Part shown: piece by piece, positions 9,094 through 17,738 of the stretch
Numbering within the stretch: the stretch's first letter is position 1
Layout of the letters: the number at the start of each line of letters is the position of its first letter
Assembly (NCBI RefSeq): GCF_041431135.1
Contig: NZ_CP107799.1
Location: 744,001 to 808,000, forward strand
Length of the DNA stretch: 64,000 bases
Reading direction: 5' to 3'
Source of the DNA: Streptomyces sp. NBC_00554
GTDB lineage: Bacteria; Actinomycetota; Actinomycetes; Streptomycetales; Streptomycetaceae
Translations under genes and position numbers: made by a program
The notes under the pieces: model-generated
What the model saw: only the letters and a program-made list of their open reading frames with translations
What the model was told of the DNA's origin: nothing
Database searches by the model: none

Positions 9094-9978
9094 ATGCACG
9101 AGGTGAGCGGGCCGGACGAGGTGCGAGCCCGGCTGGAGAAGACCGGGTATCTCGTCGACGACGGGCTGGCCGTGGCCTGCTTCCTGGCGCTGCGGCTGCA
9201 CCGGCCGATCTTCTGCGAGGGCGACGCGGGCGTGGGCAAGACCGCGCTCGCCTCGGCCCTCGCGGAGGCGACCGGTGCCCCGCTGATCCGGCTTCAGTGC
9301 CACGAGGGGATCGACGCGTCCCAGGCGCTGTACGACTGGGACTTCCCGCGTCAGCTCCTCCATCTGCGGGCCGCCGAGGCGGCGGGCGTCACGGATGCCG
9401 ACCGGCTCGAAGGGGAGCTGTACGACCGGCGGTTCCTCATCGCACGGCCTCTCCTCCAGGCCCTCGAGACCCAGCCGTCGGTGCTGCTCGTCGACGAAGT
9501 CGACCGCGCGGACGACGAGTTCGAGGCCTTTCTCCTTGAGCTGCTGTCGGAGTACGCGGTCACCATCCCCGAACTGGGCACGCTGCGCGCCGAGTCGCCG
9601 CCGGTCGTGGTGCTCACCTCGAACCGCACCCGCGAGGTGCACGACGCGCTGAAACGCCGGTGCCTCTACCACTGGTTCGACCATCCCGGCTTCGACCGTG
9701 AACTCGCCATCGTGAGAAGGAGGTTGCCGGGTGTGACCGCCCGGCTGACCGAGCAGGTGACCGCGCTGGTCCAGGCCCTGCGGTCCGAGGATCTCCTCAA
9801 GCCGCCCGGGGTGGCCGAAACCATCGACTGGGCCGAGGCCCTGGACGCTCTGGGCGCGACCGAGGTGGACGCCGAGCTGGCGGTGACGACGCTGGGCTCG
9901 GTGCTGAAGTACCGGGAGGACGTGGAGCGGGCGCGCGGACTCGATCTGTCGGCGATCCTCGCGGCGCGAGGGGCGTGA
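9094..9978 (+). CDS. coxD: MoxR-family AAA+ ATPase (CoxD-like)
   Basis: A 294-aa MoxR-type AAA+ protein. Walker A is GDAGVGKT (43-50), Walker B is LLVDEVDRAD, and sensor-1 is VVVLTSNRTREVHDAL. ALKRRCLYHWFDHP is the typical MoxR/CoxD end of the ATPase module. In cox clusters CoxD works with the VWA protein CoxE as a chaperone that helps mature the metal active site. It starts 5 bases after the coxM stop, and its own stop overlaps the next gene as GTGA. Function is inferred from family and from placement directly before a VWA gene. Confidence 0.88.
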   Translation: MHEVSGPDEVRARLEKTGYLVDDGLAVACFLALRLHRPIFCEGDAGVGKTALASALAEATGAPLIRLQCHEGIDASQALYDWDFPRQLLHLRAAEAAGVTDADRLEGELYDRRFLIARPLLQALETQPSVLLVDEVDRADDEFEAFLLELLSEYAVTIPELGTLRAESPPVVVLTSNRTREVHDALKRRCLYHWFDHPGFDRELAIVRRRLPGVTARLTEQVTALVQALRSEDLLKPPGVAETIDWAEALDALGATEVDAELAVTTLGSVLKYREDVERARGLDLSAILAARGA

Positions 9979-11105
9979 GGGGCGTGGCGCACCCGCAGTC
10001 GGTCGACGCGTCCGCCGTCCTCGTCGGGTTCGCTCGCGCGTTGCGCGCGGCGGGTGTCGAGGTGGGCCCCGACCGTGTGCAGGCCTTTCTCGCCTCCCTC
10101 GGCGTCCTCGATCCCGGTGTGCGTTCCGACGTGTACTGGGCCGGGCGCCTCACCCTCTGTGGGAGCCGGGACGATCTGGAGCGCTACGAGCGGGTCTTCG
10201 CGGGGTACTTCGACGCGAGGGCCGACGCGGCGCCGGCCCGGTTCGCTCCCGCGCCCCGGCTGCGGATGGCCGTACGCGATGCCGGTCCCGCTCCCCGGGA
10301 GGCGACGCGGGCCGAGGACGCCATGCCGACACCCGCGCTGGCCAGCTCCACGGACGTACTGCGGCACCGCGACCTCGCCGGGCTGACCGCCGCCGAGCGG
10401 GAGCAACTACGGCGGCTGCTGGCCGCGTTCACGCTGCGCGGCGAGGTGCGGCGCACCGCACGGCGGCATCCGGCCCGGCGCGGGAGCGTCGATCCGCGGC
10501 GCACCGTACGGGAGTTGCTCAGGCGCGGTGGTGAACCGGCGCGGCTGCTACGGCACGAACGGGCCGAGCGTCCGCGCCGAGTCGTGCTGCTCGTGGATGT
10601 GAGCGGCTCGATGGCGGCGTACGCCGACGCACTGCTGCGCTTCGCGCACGCGGCGACACACGGCACCGCCCGTACGGAGGTGTTCACCATCGGCACACGG
10701 CTGACCCGGGTGACACGCGAGCTCGCGCACCGTGATCCCGACACGGCGATGGCGGCGCTCGCGGCGGCGGTCCCGGACTGGCGCGGCGGCACCCGGCTCG
10801 GTGAGATGCTGCGCGGGTTCCTCGACCGGTGGGGGCAGCGGGGCATGGCGCGCGGCGCGGTCGTGGTGCTGCTGTCGGACGGCTGGGAGCGTGGCGATCC
10901 TGCCCTGCTCGCGGGGCAGATGCGACGCTTGCACCGGCTCGCGCACCGGGTGATCTGGGCCAATCCGCGCAAGGCCCGGCCCGGTTACGCACCTCTGGCC
11001 GCCGGGATGGCGGCGGCGTTGCCGAGCGTGGACGCGTTCGTCGAGGGGCACAGCCTGGCCGCGCTGGAGCGTCTGGCGGCGGTGGTGAGAGGAGCGGATC
11101 CTTGA
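9975..11105 (+). CDS. coxE: VWA-domain protein (CoxE-like)
   Basis: A 376-aa protein with a C-terminal von Willebrand A domain. The MIDAS motif is DVSGS (208-212), and VVVLLSDGWERGD supplies the later metal-binding Asp. The N-terminal half (LVGFARALRAAGVEVGPDRVQAF) is the helical region found in CoxE/DUF58-like VWA proteins. MoxR and VWA pairs act together in metal-enzyme maturation, and this gene overlaps the MoxR gene by 4 bases. The GTG at 9975 is coupled to the previous stop; a GTG three codons on (9984) is an alternative. A 69-base gap separates it from the XdhC gene. Confidence 0.87.
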   Translation: MRGVAHPQSVDASAVLVGFARALRAAGVEVGPDRVQAFLASLGVLDPGVRSDVYWAGRLTLCGSRDDLERYERVFAGYFDARADAAPARFAPAPRLRMAVRDAGPAPREATRAEDAMPTPALASSTDVLRHRDLAGLTAAEREQLRRLLAAFTLRGEVRRTARRHPARRGSVDPRRTVRELLRRGGEPARLLRHERAERPRRVVLLVDVSGSMAAYADALLRFAHAATHGTARTEVFTIGTRLTRVTRELAHRDPDTAMAALAAAVPDWRGGTRLGEMLRGFLDRWGQRGMARGAVVVLLSDGWERGDPALLAGQMRRLHRLAHRVIWANPRKARPGYAPLAAGMAAALPSVDAFVEGHSLAALERLAAVVRGADP

Positions 11106-11174
11106 GAGAGACGCACACTGGGACACACGCCGAGACGCACTCGGAGACGCGGTCCGCCGTGAAGGGAGCGAGCG

Positions 11175-12287
11175 ATGCGTGAGATCCTCCCGGCGCTGAA
11201 CCGGTGGTATGCGGCGGGGTCCCCCTTCGGACTCGCCACAGTGGTCGCCGCCAGCCGTAGCACGCCGCGCGATCCGGGCGCGGCCATGGGTGTGGGCCCC
11301 GGCGACGAGGCCGTGGGCAGTGTGTCCGGCGGCTGTGTCGAAGGGGCGGTGTTCGAGCTGGCCCAGGAGGTGGTGGAGTCCGGCGAGGCACGTCTTGAGA
11401 CCTTCGGGTACAGCGACGAGGACGCCTTCGCCGTGGGGCTCACCTGCGGCGGCGAGATCACACTGCTCGTCCGCCGGGTGTCGCGCGAGGACGATCCCAC
11501 CTTCGGGGCGGTGGCCGAGTCGGTGGCCGCGGGCCGCCCGGTGACCGTGGCGACGGTGATCGACGGTCCGGCGCCGCGCGGGGCCACCCTCGCCGTGTGG
11601 CCGGACGAGGTGTCCGGCTCGCTCGGGTCGACCGGTCTGGACGTGGCCGTCACGGCCGACGCACGAGGGGAACTGGCCCAGGGCGCCACCGGGCAACGGC
11701 ACTACGGCCCGCACGGCGAACGCCGCGAGGACGACGTCACCGTCTTCCTCCACTCCTTCGCGCCACCACCCCGCATGCTCGTCTTCGGCGCGATCGACTA
11801 CGCCGCCGCGGTCGCCCGCATCGGCGACTTCCTCGGCTACCGGGTCACGGTGTGCGACGCCCGCCCCGTCTTCGCCACGCCGAAACGGTTCCCGGCGGGT
11901 GTGGAGGTCGTCGTCGACTGGCCGCACCGCTACCTGAAGGGCACGATCACGGACGACCGCACGGTGATCTGCATCCTCACCCACGACCCGAAGTTCGACG
12001 TGCCGCTCCTTGAGGAGGCACTGCGCCGCCCGGCCGCGTACATCGGGGCGATGGGCAGCCGGCGGACCCACGACGACCGGATGAAGCGGCTGGTGGACGC
12101 CGGGTTCGGCGAGAGCGAACTGTCCCGGCTGCGCTCGCCGGTCGGGCTCGACCTCGGGGCCCGCACACCCGAGGAGGTGGCGGTGTCCGTCGCCGCGGAG
12201 ATCGTCGCCCTGCGGTGGGGCGGCAGCGGGGCTCCGCTCACGGCGACGGGCGGGGCGATTCATCCGGGGCGGTGGGCGACGACCTGA
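11175..12287 (+). CDS. XdhC/CoxF-family molybdenum cofactor insertion protein
   Basis: A 370-aa XdhC/CoxI family protein. The N-terminal domain has VGSVSGGCVEGAVFELAQ and the conserved LTCGGEITLLV. The C-terminal Rossmann-like domain begins at RMLVFGAIDYAAAVARIGDFLGY and includes AYIGAMGSRRTHDDR and the glycine-rich end. XdhC proteins bind sulfurated molybdenum cofactor and deliver it to xanthine dehydrogenase-type apoenzymes. Its presence suggests the target carries a Mo=S ligand. GAAGGGAG sits 7 bases before the ATG. The usual DxGxG-type nucleotide loop reads FGAIDYA here, a mild deviation. The gene ends one base short of the convergent phosphoesterase stop. Confidence 0.88.
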   Translation: MREILPALNRWYAAGSPFGLATVVAASRSTPRDPGAAMGVGPGDEAVGSVSGGCVEGAVFELAQEVVESGEARLETFGYSDEDAFAVGLTCGGEITLLVRRVSREDDPTFGAVAESVAAGRPVTVATVIDGPAPRGATLAVWPDEVSGSLGSTGLDVAVTADARGELAQGATGQRHYGPHGERREDDVTVFLHSFAPPPRMLVFGAIDYAAAVARIGDFLGYRVTVCDARPVFATPKRFPAGVEVVVDWPHRYLKGTITDDRTVICILTHDPKFDVPLLEEALRRPAAYIGAMGSRRTHDDRMKRLVDAGFGESELSRLRSPVGLDLGARTPEEVAVSVAAEIVALRWGGSGAPLTATGGAIHPGRWATT

Positions 12288-12288
12288 G

Positions 12289-12801
12289 TCAGGTGCGCGG
12301 GGGCAACCGGTGGAGATGTACGTCCGTCAGCCGGCCGTCCGTCACCTGTGCCGTCATGTACGTGCAGTGGGGCTGGCGGCGGCGGTCGGTCGGGGAGCCG
12401 GGGTTGAGGAGCCGCAGGCCGGTGTCCGTGGTGGTGTCCCAGGGGATGTGGCTGTGGCCGAAGACCAGGACGTCGAGGTCGGGAAAGCGGACCGCGCAGC
12501 GACGCTCGCGCCCCTCGGCGGCGCCGGTCTCATGGACGACTCCGAAGCGCAGGCCACCCAGCTCGGCACGGGCGACCTCGGGGAGGCGGGCGCGCAGGGC
12601 CGGACCGTCGTTGTTGCCGTGGACGCCGATCAGCCTGGTCGACCGGCTCTCCAGAAGGTCGAGGGTCTCGATGTCCACCCAGTCACCGGCGTGGATCACG
12701 ATGTCGGCGAGCGGAAGTTCGGCCAGAAGTGGCGCGGGGAACTCTCGCGCCCGCTTGGGAAGGTGGGTGTCGGACATCAGGAGCAGACGCACGCTGTCCA
12801 C
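12289..12801 (-). CDS. Calcineurin-like metallophosphoesterase (YfcE/MJ0936 type)
   Basis: A 170-aa small phosphodiesterase. The metal ligands read in order: SDTH (11-13 region), HAGDW (Asp near 41), GNND (near 82-85), VHE, and GHSHIP near 114. RLLNPGSPTDRRRQP is the standard C-terminal signature of the YfcE family. Members hydrolyse phosphodiester or phosphomonoester bonds with two metal ions, and the natural substrate is usually unknown. The gene stands alone: convergent with the XdhC gene and followed at a distance, in the same direction, by a SpoIIE phosphatase gene upstream of it. No operon link is evident. Confidence 0.88.
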   Translation of the reverse strand: MDSVRLLLMSDTHLPKRAREFPAPLLAELPLADIVIHAGDWVDIETLDLLESRSTRLIGVHGNNDGPALRARLPEVARAELGGLRFGVVHETGAAEGRERRCAVRFPDLDVLVFGHSHIPWDTTTDTGLRLLNPGSPTDRRRQPHCTYMTAQVTDGRLTDVHLHRLPPRT

Positions 12802-12855
12802 CGTAGTGGGACGTCAGCCCGGACCGTAGCGGGACGTCGGTCCAGGAGGATTTCG

Positions 12856-15297
12856 CTAGTCCAGGAGGATTTCGCTCCACACCTGCTTCCCCCCGCTGAC
12901 CGGCACCGTCCCCCAAGCCGCCGACATCGCCTCGACGAGGAGGATGCCGCGTCCGCCGGTGGCCTCCCAGCCGATGCTGGTGGGCTTGATCGGCGTACGG
13001 GGTGAGTTGTCGGCGACCGCGATTCTGAAGCGGTTGTTGATGAGAGTGAGGTCGAGCCTGACCTGTCCGTCGGTGTGGACGAGGGCGTTGGTGACGAGTT
13101 CGGAGACGACGAGGAGCGCGGCGTCCGCCTCGCCCGCCACGCCCCAGGAGCGCAGGGTGCGCCGGGTGAAGCGGCGGGCGTGCCGCACCGCCTCGGGGAC
13201 GCGCCAGACCGTCCAGCTCTCGCGGAGCGGGCGCAGCGCCATGCCGTCGTAGCGCATGAGGAGGAGGGCCACGTCGTCGCTGCGGTTGGCGCCCGCGAGG
13301 AGTCGGTCGGCCACGAGTCCGAGGTGGGCCGGGTCGGAGGCGGCCAGCTCTCCGGCGAGCCGGTCCAGGCCGTCTTCGATGTCGACCACGGCGGACTCGA
13401 CGAGACCGTCCGTGGTCAGGGCGACGATCGTGCCGGGCGGCAGGCGCAGCGGGCTCATGGGGAAGTCGGCCTGGGTGAGGACGCCGAGCGGCGGTCCCCC
13501 CTCGGACCAGGCGATCTGCGTTCCGCCGTCCGGGTGACGCAGGACCGGGGGAAGATGCCCGGCGCGCACGCACCAGGCGGAGCCCTCCTCCATGTCCACG
13601 TCGACATAGCAGCAGGTCGCGAAGAGGTCGGTCTCCAGGTCCATGAGGAGGCGGTTGGCGTGCGAGACCACGACGTCCGGGGGGTGTCCCTCGACGGCGT
13701 ACGCGCGCAGGGCCGTCCGCATCTGGCCCATCAGGGTCGCGGCCGAGGCGTTGTGGCCCTGGACGTCTCCGATGACGAGGGCGACGTGGTTGTCGGGCAG
13801 CGGGATCACGTCGTACCAGTCGCCGCCGACCTCCAGGCCCGAGGTGGTGGGCAGATAGCGGGCGACGGCGACCGCGCCGGGCAGCTTGGGCAGGCGGCGC
13901 GGGAGCAGGGTGCGCTGGAGCATGCCGATCAGTTCGTGTTCGGCGTCGAAGGCGTGGGCGCGCATCAGGGCCTGGCCGGTGAGGCCCGCGGCGGCGGTCA
14001 GCAGGGCGCGTTCGTCGGCGCCGAAGTCGTGCGGGCTGTCCCAGCCGATCAGGCAGGCGCCGGCGATGCGTCCGGCGGCGGGCAGCGGCAGGACGGCGAG
14101 GCCGCCGGGGCCCACGTCGGCGAGGGCGGGTTCCAGGTCCGTCCCGGCGGGCCAGATCGCGGCGCGCCCCTCGCTCAGGGCCGCGGCGAGCGTCGGCATG
14201 GCGCGTACGGGCGCGTCGGGCCAGTCCGAGCGCCACTCGGTCCGCCACATCTCGGGCCAGGCCTCCGGCTCGGGCGGGTCCAGGACGGTGACGATGAGGC
14301 GGTCCCCCTCGAGTTCCGCTACGGCGATCCGGTCGGCCTGGAGGGGCTTGCGCAGGGCGGCGACCACAGCCCGGCCGACGTCGCGGACGGTGCCGGCGGT
14401 GGCCAGGGCGGCGGCGAGCCGCTGGACGCGGGCCACCTCGTTGCCGCCGGAGCGCAGCTTGGAGGCGTCGGAGACGGTGCCCACGAGCCGTGCCGGGCGG
14501 CCCTCGCCGCCGGGCAGGAGGTGTCCGCGCAGCCGCAGCCACTTCTGCTCGCCGGACGGCTGGAGGATCCGGAACTCCAGCTCGCGGTCACCGATGGACA
14601 TGTGGTCCGCCTCCACCACGGACATCAGTGAGGGCAGGTCCTCCGGAACCGTCAGTGACAGCAGTGTCTCCACCTTGCCGTCGAAGTCGGCCGGGCTCAG
14701 ACCGAACAGCTCCAGCATCACCTCGTCGACCTCGACGCGTCCGCTGTCCATGGCGAGGCTGAAGGAGCTGGCGGGCAACTCGTCGGTGCCCGTCTCCGGG
14801 GCGGGCGGCGGACAGACGACGGCCTCGGCGATCAGGCCCAGGCAGTCCCGGTCCTCGGGGTCGAAGCCGTCCGGGTGCTCGCTGACGGCGAGCAGACAGC
14901 CGTCGTCGCGCAGGGGCAGGGCGGCCAGCCAGAAGTCCTGGGAGGGCAGTCGCCGGGCGTCGGCCTGGCGGCCGACTTCCTCGGGGCCGAGCCAGAGCGC
15001 CCTGCCGGAGCGGTGCGCGTCCGCCGCCGGGGATCCGCCGGTGACGGGGTAGCTGTCGCGCAGCCCGTAGAGGGTTCTCGGCACGCCCGCCGACTCGGCG
15101 AGGCTCAGTTCGCCGCCGTTCGGGTCCGACGCGTACACCGCGACGACGCTCGCGCCGGTGAAGACGAGGGCCTGTTCGAGGACTCGGCGCAGCCGCTCAC
15201 GGGGGTTCAGGTCGGTCGTGAGCGTCTTGAGGGCAAGTTCGGCACGCGGCGTGCGCGTTCTCCGTCCCGCAGCGTCCTCACTGACCACGTCCGTCAT
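12856..15297 (-). CDS. SpoIIE-type PP2C phosphatase with GAF, PAS, GAF and HATPase domains
   Basis: An 813-aa multidomain regulator. Approximate order: GAF (25-165), PAS (185-275), GAF (290-440), SpoIIE/PP2C phosphatase (465-665) and an anti-sigma-type HATPase_c domain (690-813). PP2C motifs are GGDWYDV (near 490), GDVQGHN and TDGLVES. The kinase-like domain has the N box SELVTNALVHT, the G1 box DNSPR and GGRGILLV. In Streptomyces such proteins dephosphorylate anti-anti-sigma factors, while the HATPase domain can act like RsbW/SpoIIAB. A single protein with both could thus switch a sigma factor partner. The ligand sensed by the GAF and PAS domains is unknown. It diverges from a paralogue. Confidence 0.9.
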   Translation of the reverse strand: MTDVVSEDAAGRRTRTPRAELALKTLTTDLNPRERLRRVLEQALVFTGASVVAVYASDPNGGELSLAESAGVPRTLYGLRDSYPVTGGSPAADAHRSGRALWLGPEEVGRQADARRLPSQDFWLAALPLRDDGCLLAVSEHPDGFDPEDRDCLGLIAEAVVCPPPAPETGTDELPASSFSLAMDSGRVEVDEVMLELFGLSPADFDGKVETLLSLTVPEDLPSLMSVVEADHMSIGDRELEFRILQPSGEQKWLRLRGHLLPGGEGRPARLVGTVSDASKLRSGGNEVARVQRLAAALATAGTVRDVGRAVVAALRKPLQADRIAVAELEGDRLIVTVLDPPEPEAWPEMWRTEWRSDWPDAPVRAMPTLAAALSEGRAAIWPAGTDLEPALADVGPGGLAVLPLPAAGRIAGACLIGWDSPHDFGADERALLTAAAGLTGQALMRAHAFDAEHELIGMLQRTLLPRRLPKLPGAVAVARYLPTTSGLEVGGDWYDVIPLPDNHVALVIGDVQGHNASAATLMGQMRTALRAYAVEGHPPDVVVSHANRLLMDLETDLFATCCYVDVDMEEGSAWCVRAGHLPPVLRHPDGGTQIAWSEGGPPLGVLTQADFPMSPLRLPPGTIVALTTDGLVESAVVDIEDGLDRLAGELAASDPAHLGLVADRLLAGANRSDDVALLLMRYDGMALRPLRESWTVWRVPEAVRHARRFTRRTLRSWGVAGEADAALLVVSELVTNALVHTDGQVRLDLTLINNRFRIAVADNSPRTPIKPTSIGWEATGGRGILLVEAMSAAWGTVPVSGGKQVWSEILLD

Positions 15298-15482
15298 TAC
15301 AGCGCTTCCGGGGCTCCGGCGCAGCCCCTGTGACCGTTCCCGGCACGTCAGGCCCCCGGCAAAGCCCGCTGTCAGGACGGCGTGGCGTCGTGGACGGCCC
15401 GCTCGCCGTGCGCGAAGAGCCGCCAGGAGAGAGCCTTGACCTCTGGGACCTGATCACGCGGCCCTGCGAGGAGGTGGTCGGC

Positions 15483-17627
15483 GTGTCCGTCTCGCAGGGT
15501 TTCGGGCAGGCACCGGCCACTCGACCGGCGCCGGTCGGACAACCGCTGCTGTCACTGGCGCTGGCCGCGATGATGGACGAGGTCCAGGCACACTCCGGCG
15601 CCGTATATCTGCTGGCGCCCGGCGAACCGGTCCTGGAGATGGCGGTGATGGCGGGGCTGCCCAGGGCCTTCGCCGCCCCGTGGGAGCGGGTGGGGCTCAG
15701 CGCGCCGATCCCGGTCGCCGAGGCGGCACGCGAGCGGCGGCTGATCTGGGTCAGCGGCGAGGAGCAGATGGCCGGCCGCTATCCACGGGTCGCCGTGGTG
15801 CTCCCCTATCCCTTCGCGCTGGCCGCACTCCCGGTGGCCACCGGGAACACGGTGTACGGCGCCGTCTTCGTGACCTGGCCCGGATCGCATCCGCCCGAGC
15901 TGTCGGACCGGGAACGCGGCCAGCTCACCGCGGCCTGCGACCGGCTCGCGCTGCGCCTGGAGCGGGCCGCCGCCGCGCACCACCCGGTGCACCCCGAGCC
16001 GGATCTGCTCGGGCCGGCCACCGGGGCGAACGTGTCCGGCACGCTCGGCACGGTGGAGGCGGCACAGATGGTGGCGCGGCTGCCGTACGGACTGTGCGCG
16101 CTGGATCTGCACGGGCGCGTCAACTACGCCAACGAGGCGACGGCCGAGCTGCTCGACGTCCCGGTCAGCGGTCTGCTGGGCACCCAGTTGTGGGCGTCCG
16201 TGCCCTGGCTCAACGACCCCGTCTACGAGGACCGCTACCGGGCCGCGCTGCTCAGCCAGCACGTGACGTCCTTCGTGGCGCTGCGGCCGCCCGGCGACTG
16301 GCTGTCGTTCCGGCTGTATCCCAGTACGAACGGGCTGAGCGTGCGGATCTCGCGGGCCCGGGCGGTGTCCGAGATGAGGCGCACCGACCCGGGGGACAGC
16401 GACGACACCCGTCCAGGCCTGGTGACCATCTCCCATGTGCTGAGCCTCGCCAGCGCGCTGACGGAGGCGGCGAGCGTGCAGGACGTGGTGCAGTTGGTCG
16501 CCGACGAGATCGCCCCCGCCGTGGGCAGTCAGGCCCTGGTGGTGCTCGGCACGCAGGCCGGACGCCTGCACGTGCTCGGGCACCGGGGATACCCGGACGC
16601 CCATGTGGTGGAGCGCTTCGACGGGCTGCCGCTCGACGCGCAGACCCCGGGTACCCAGACGCTGAACACCGGTGTTCCGGCCTTCTTCGACTCCCGTGAG
16701 CAGCTGGAGCGCCTCTATCCGTCCCGGCACACGACACCCGACGGCATGGAGGCGTGGGCGTATCTGCCGCTCATCGCGTCCGGGCGCCCGGTGGGCGTCT
16801 GCGTCCTCGCGTACACGGAACGGCATGCGTTCCCGGCGGACGAGCGTGCCGTGCTGACGAGTCTGGGCGGTCTGATCGCGCAGGCGCTGGCGCGGGCCCT
16901 TCTCTACGACGCGAAGCTCCGGCTCGCCCACGGTCTGCAGGCCGCGCTGCTGCCGCACTCGCTGCCGTCGGTGCCCTCGATCGAGGCGGCCGCGCGCTAT
17001 CTCCCGGCCACCCAGGGCATGGACATCGGCGGGGACTTCTACGATCTGGTGCTCTCGCAGGGCCGGGCCGCGGCTGTGATCGGTGACGTACAGGGGCACA
17101 ACGTCACGGCAGCGGGCCTGATGGGGCAGATCCGTACGGCCGTCCGTGCGTACACGACCGTCGGCCAGCCGCCCGAGGAGGTCATGCGGAGCACCAACCG
17201 GCTGCTCATCGACCTGGGCAGTGAACTGTTCGCCAGCTGTCTCTATCTGCGGCTCGAACCCGCGCGCGGGGTGGCCGTCATGGCGCGTGCGGGCCACCCG
17301 CCTCCGCTGCTGCGGCGGCCGGACGGCAAGGTCCGCGTGCTCGACCTGGCCGGAGGGCCGCTGCTCGGGATCGACGCGGAGGCGACGTATCCGACGACCG
17401 AGGTCCCGCTCGGCCCCGGTTCGGTGCTCGCCCTCTACACCGACGGGCTGATCGAGTCCCCCGGCGTCGACATCGAGGACGCCATCGCCCGCCTCGGGCG
17501 ACGGCTCGCCGAGTACGGAGACCAGCCGCTCGACGTACTGGCCGACAGCCTCGTACAGCAGGAGGACGCGGCGGCGCAGGAGCGGCCCGACGATGTCGCG
17601 CTGCTGCTCCTGCGGGCACGCGGCTGA
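15483..17627 (+). CDS. SpoIIE-type PP2C phosphatase with GAF and PAS domains
   Basis: A 714-aa protein if started at the GTG at 15483, which has a perfect AGGAGG eight bases upstream. A GTG at 15330 would add 51 residues but has no SD and low similarity to the family. Domains: GAF (about 20-170), PAS (205-300, LPYGLCALDLHGRVNYANEA), GAF (320-475) and SpoIIE/PP2C (490-710). The last contains GGDFYDL near 516, GDVQGHN and TDGLIES. It lacks the C-terminal HATPase domain of its divergent neighbour, so it is expected only to dephosphorylate, presumably an STAS-domain anti-anti-sigma factor. A strong hairpin follows the gene. Confidence 0.88.
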   Translation: MSVSQGFGQAPATRPAPVGQPLLSLALAAMMDEVQAHSGAVYLLAPGEPVLEMAVMAGLPRAFAAPWERVGLSAPIPVAEAARERRLIWVSGEEQMAGRYPRVAVVLPYPFALAALPVATGNTVYGAVFVTWPGSHPPELSDRERGQLTAACDRLALRLERAAAAHHPVHPEPDLLGPATGANVSGTLGTVEAAQMVARLPYGLCALDLHGRVNYANEATAELLDVPVSGLLGTQLWASVPWLNDPVYEDRYRAALLSQHVTSFVALRPPGDWLSFRLYPSTNGLSVRISRARAVSEMRRTDPGDSDDTRPGLVTISHVLSLASALTEAASVQDVVQLVADEIAPAVGSQALVVLGTQAGRLHVLGHRGYPDAHVVERFDGLPLDAQTPGTQTLNTGVPAFFDSREQLERLYPSRHTTPDGMEAWAYLPLIASGRPVGVCVLAYTERHAFPADERAVLTSLGGLIAQALARALLYDAKLRLAHGLQAALLPHSLPSVPSIEAAARYLPATQGMDIGGDFYDLVLSQGRAAAVIGDVQGHNVTAAGLMGQIRTAVRAYTTVGQPPEEVMRSTNRLLIDLGSELFASCLYLRLEPARGVAVMARAGHPPPLLRRPDGKVRVLDLAGGPLLGIDAEATYPTTEVPLGPGSVLALYTDGLIESPGVDIEDAIARLGRRLAEYGDQPLDVLADSLVQQEDAAAQERPDDVALLLLRARG

Positions 17628-17636
17628 ACGCGGAGC

Positions 17637-17666
17637 GGTCCGGCCCTCCCGCCGGAGGGCCGGACC
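17637..17666. terminator. Perfect 13-bp hairpin between convergent genes
   Basis: Arms 17637-17649 (GGTCCGGCCCTCC) and 17654-17666 are exact reverse complements around a CGCC loop, followed on the plus strand by TTTCC. It lies 10 bases after the phosphatase stop and 72 bases beyond the stop of the convergent protease gene, so it can serve as a terminator for both. The T-run is short. Confidence 0.8.
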
Positions 17667-17738
17667 TTTCCACTGCCGACCGGGACCGCTGTGTTCCGCG
17701 GCCGGGTCAGTGGCTGTGGGTCACCGGTGCCTGGGGTG

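Noticed and set aside
12683..14542. Arg/Pro-rich frame inside the first SpoIIE gene
   Set aside because: Composition dominated by Arg, Pro and Gly, typical of the out-of-phase frame of a GC-rich gene.
15330..15482. N-terminal 51-codon extension of the second SpoIIE gene
   Set aside because: No SD before the GTG at 15330, composition unlike the family, and a perfect AGGAGG precedes the GTG at 15483.
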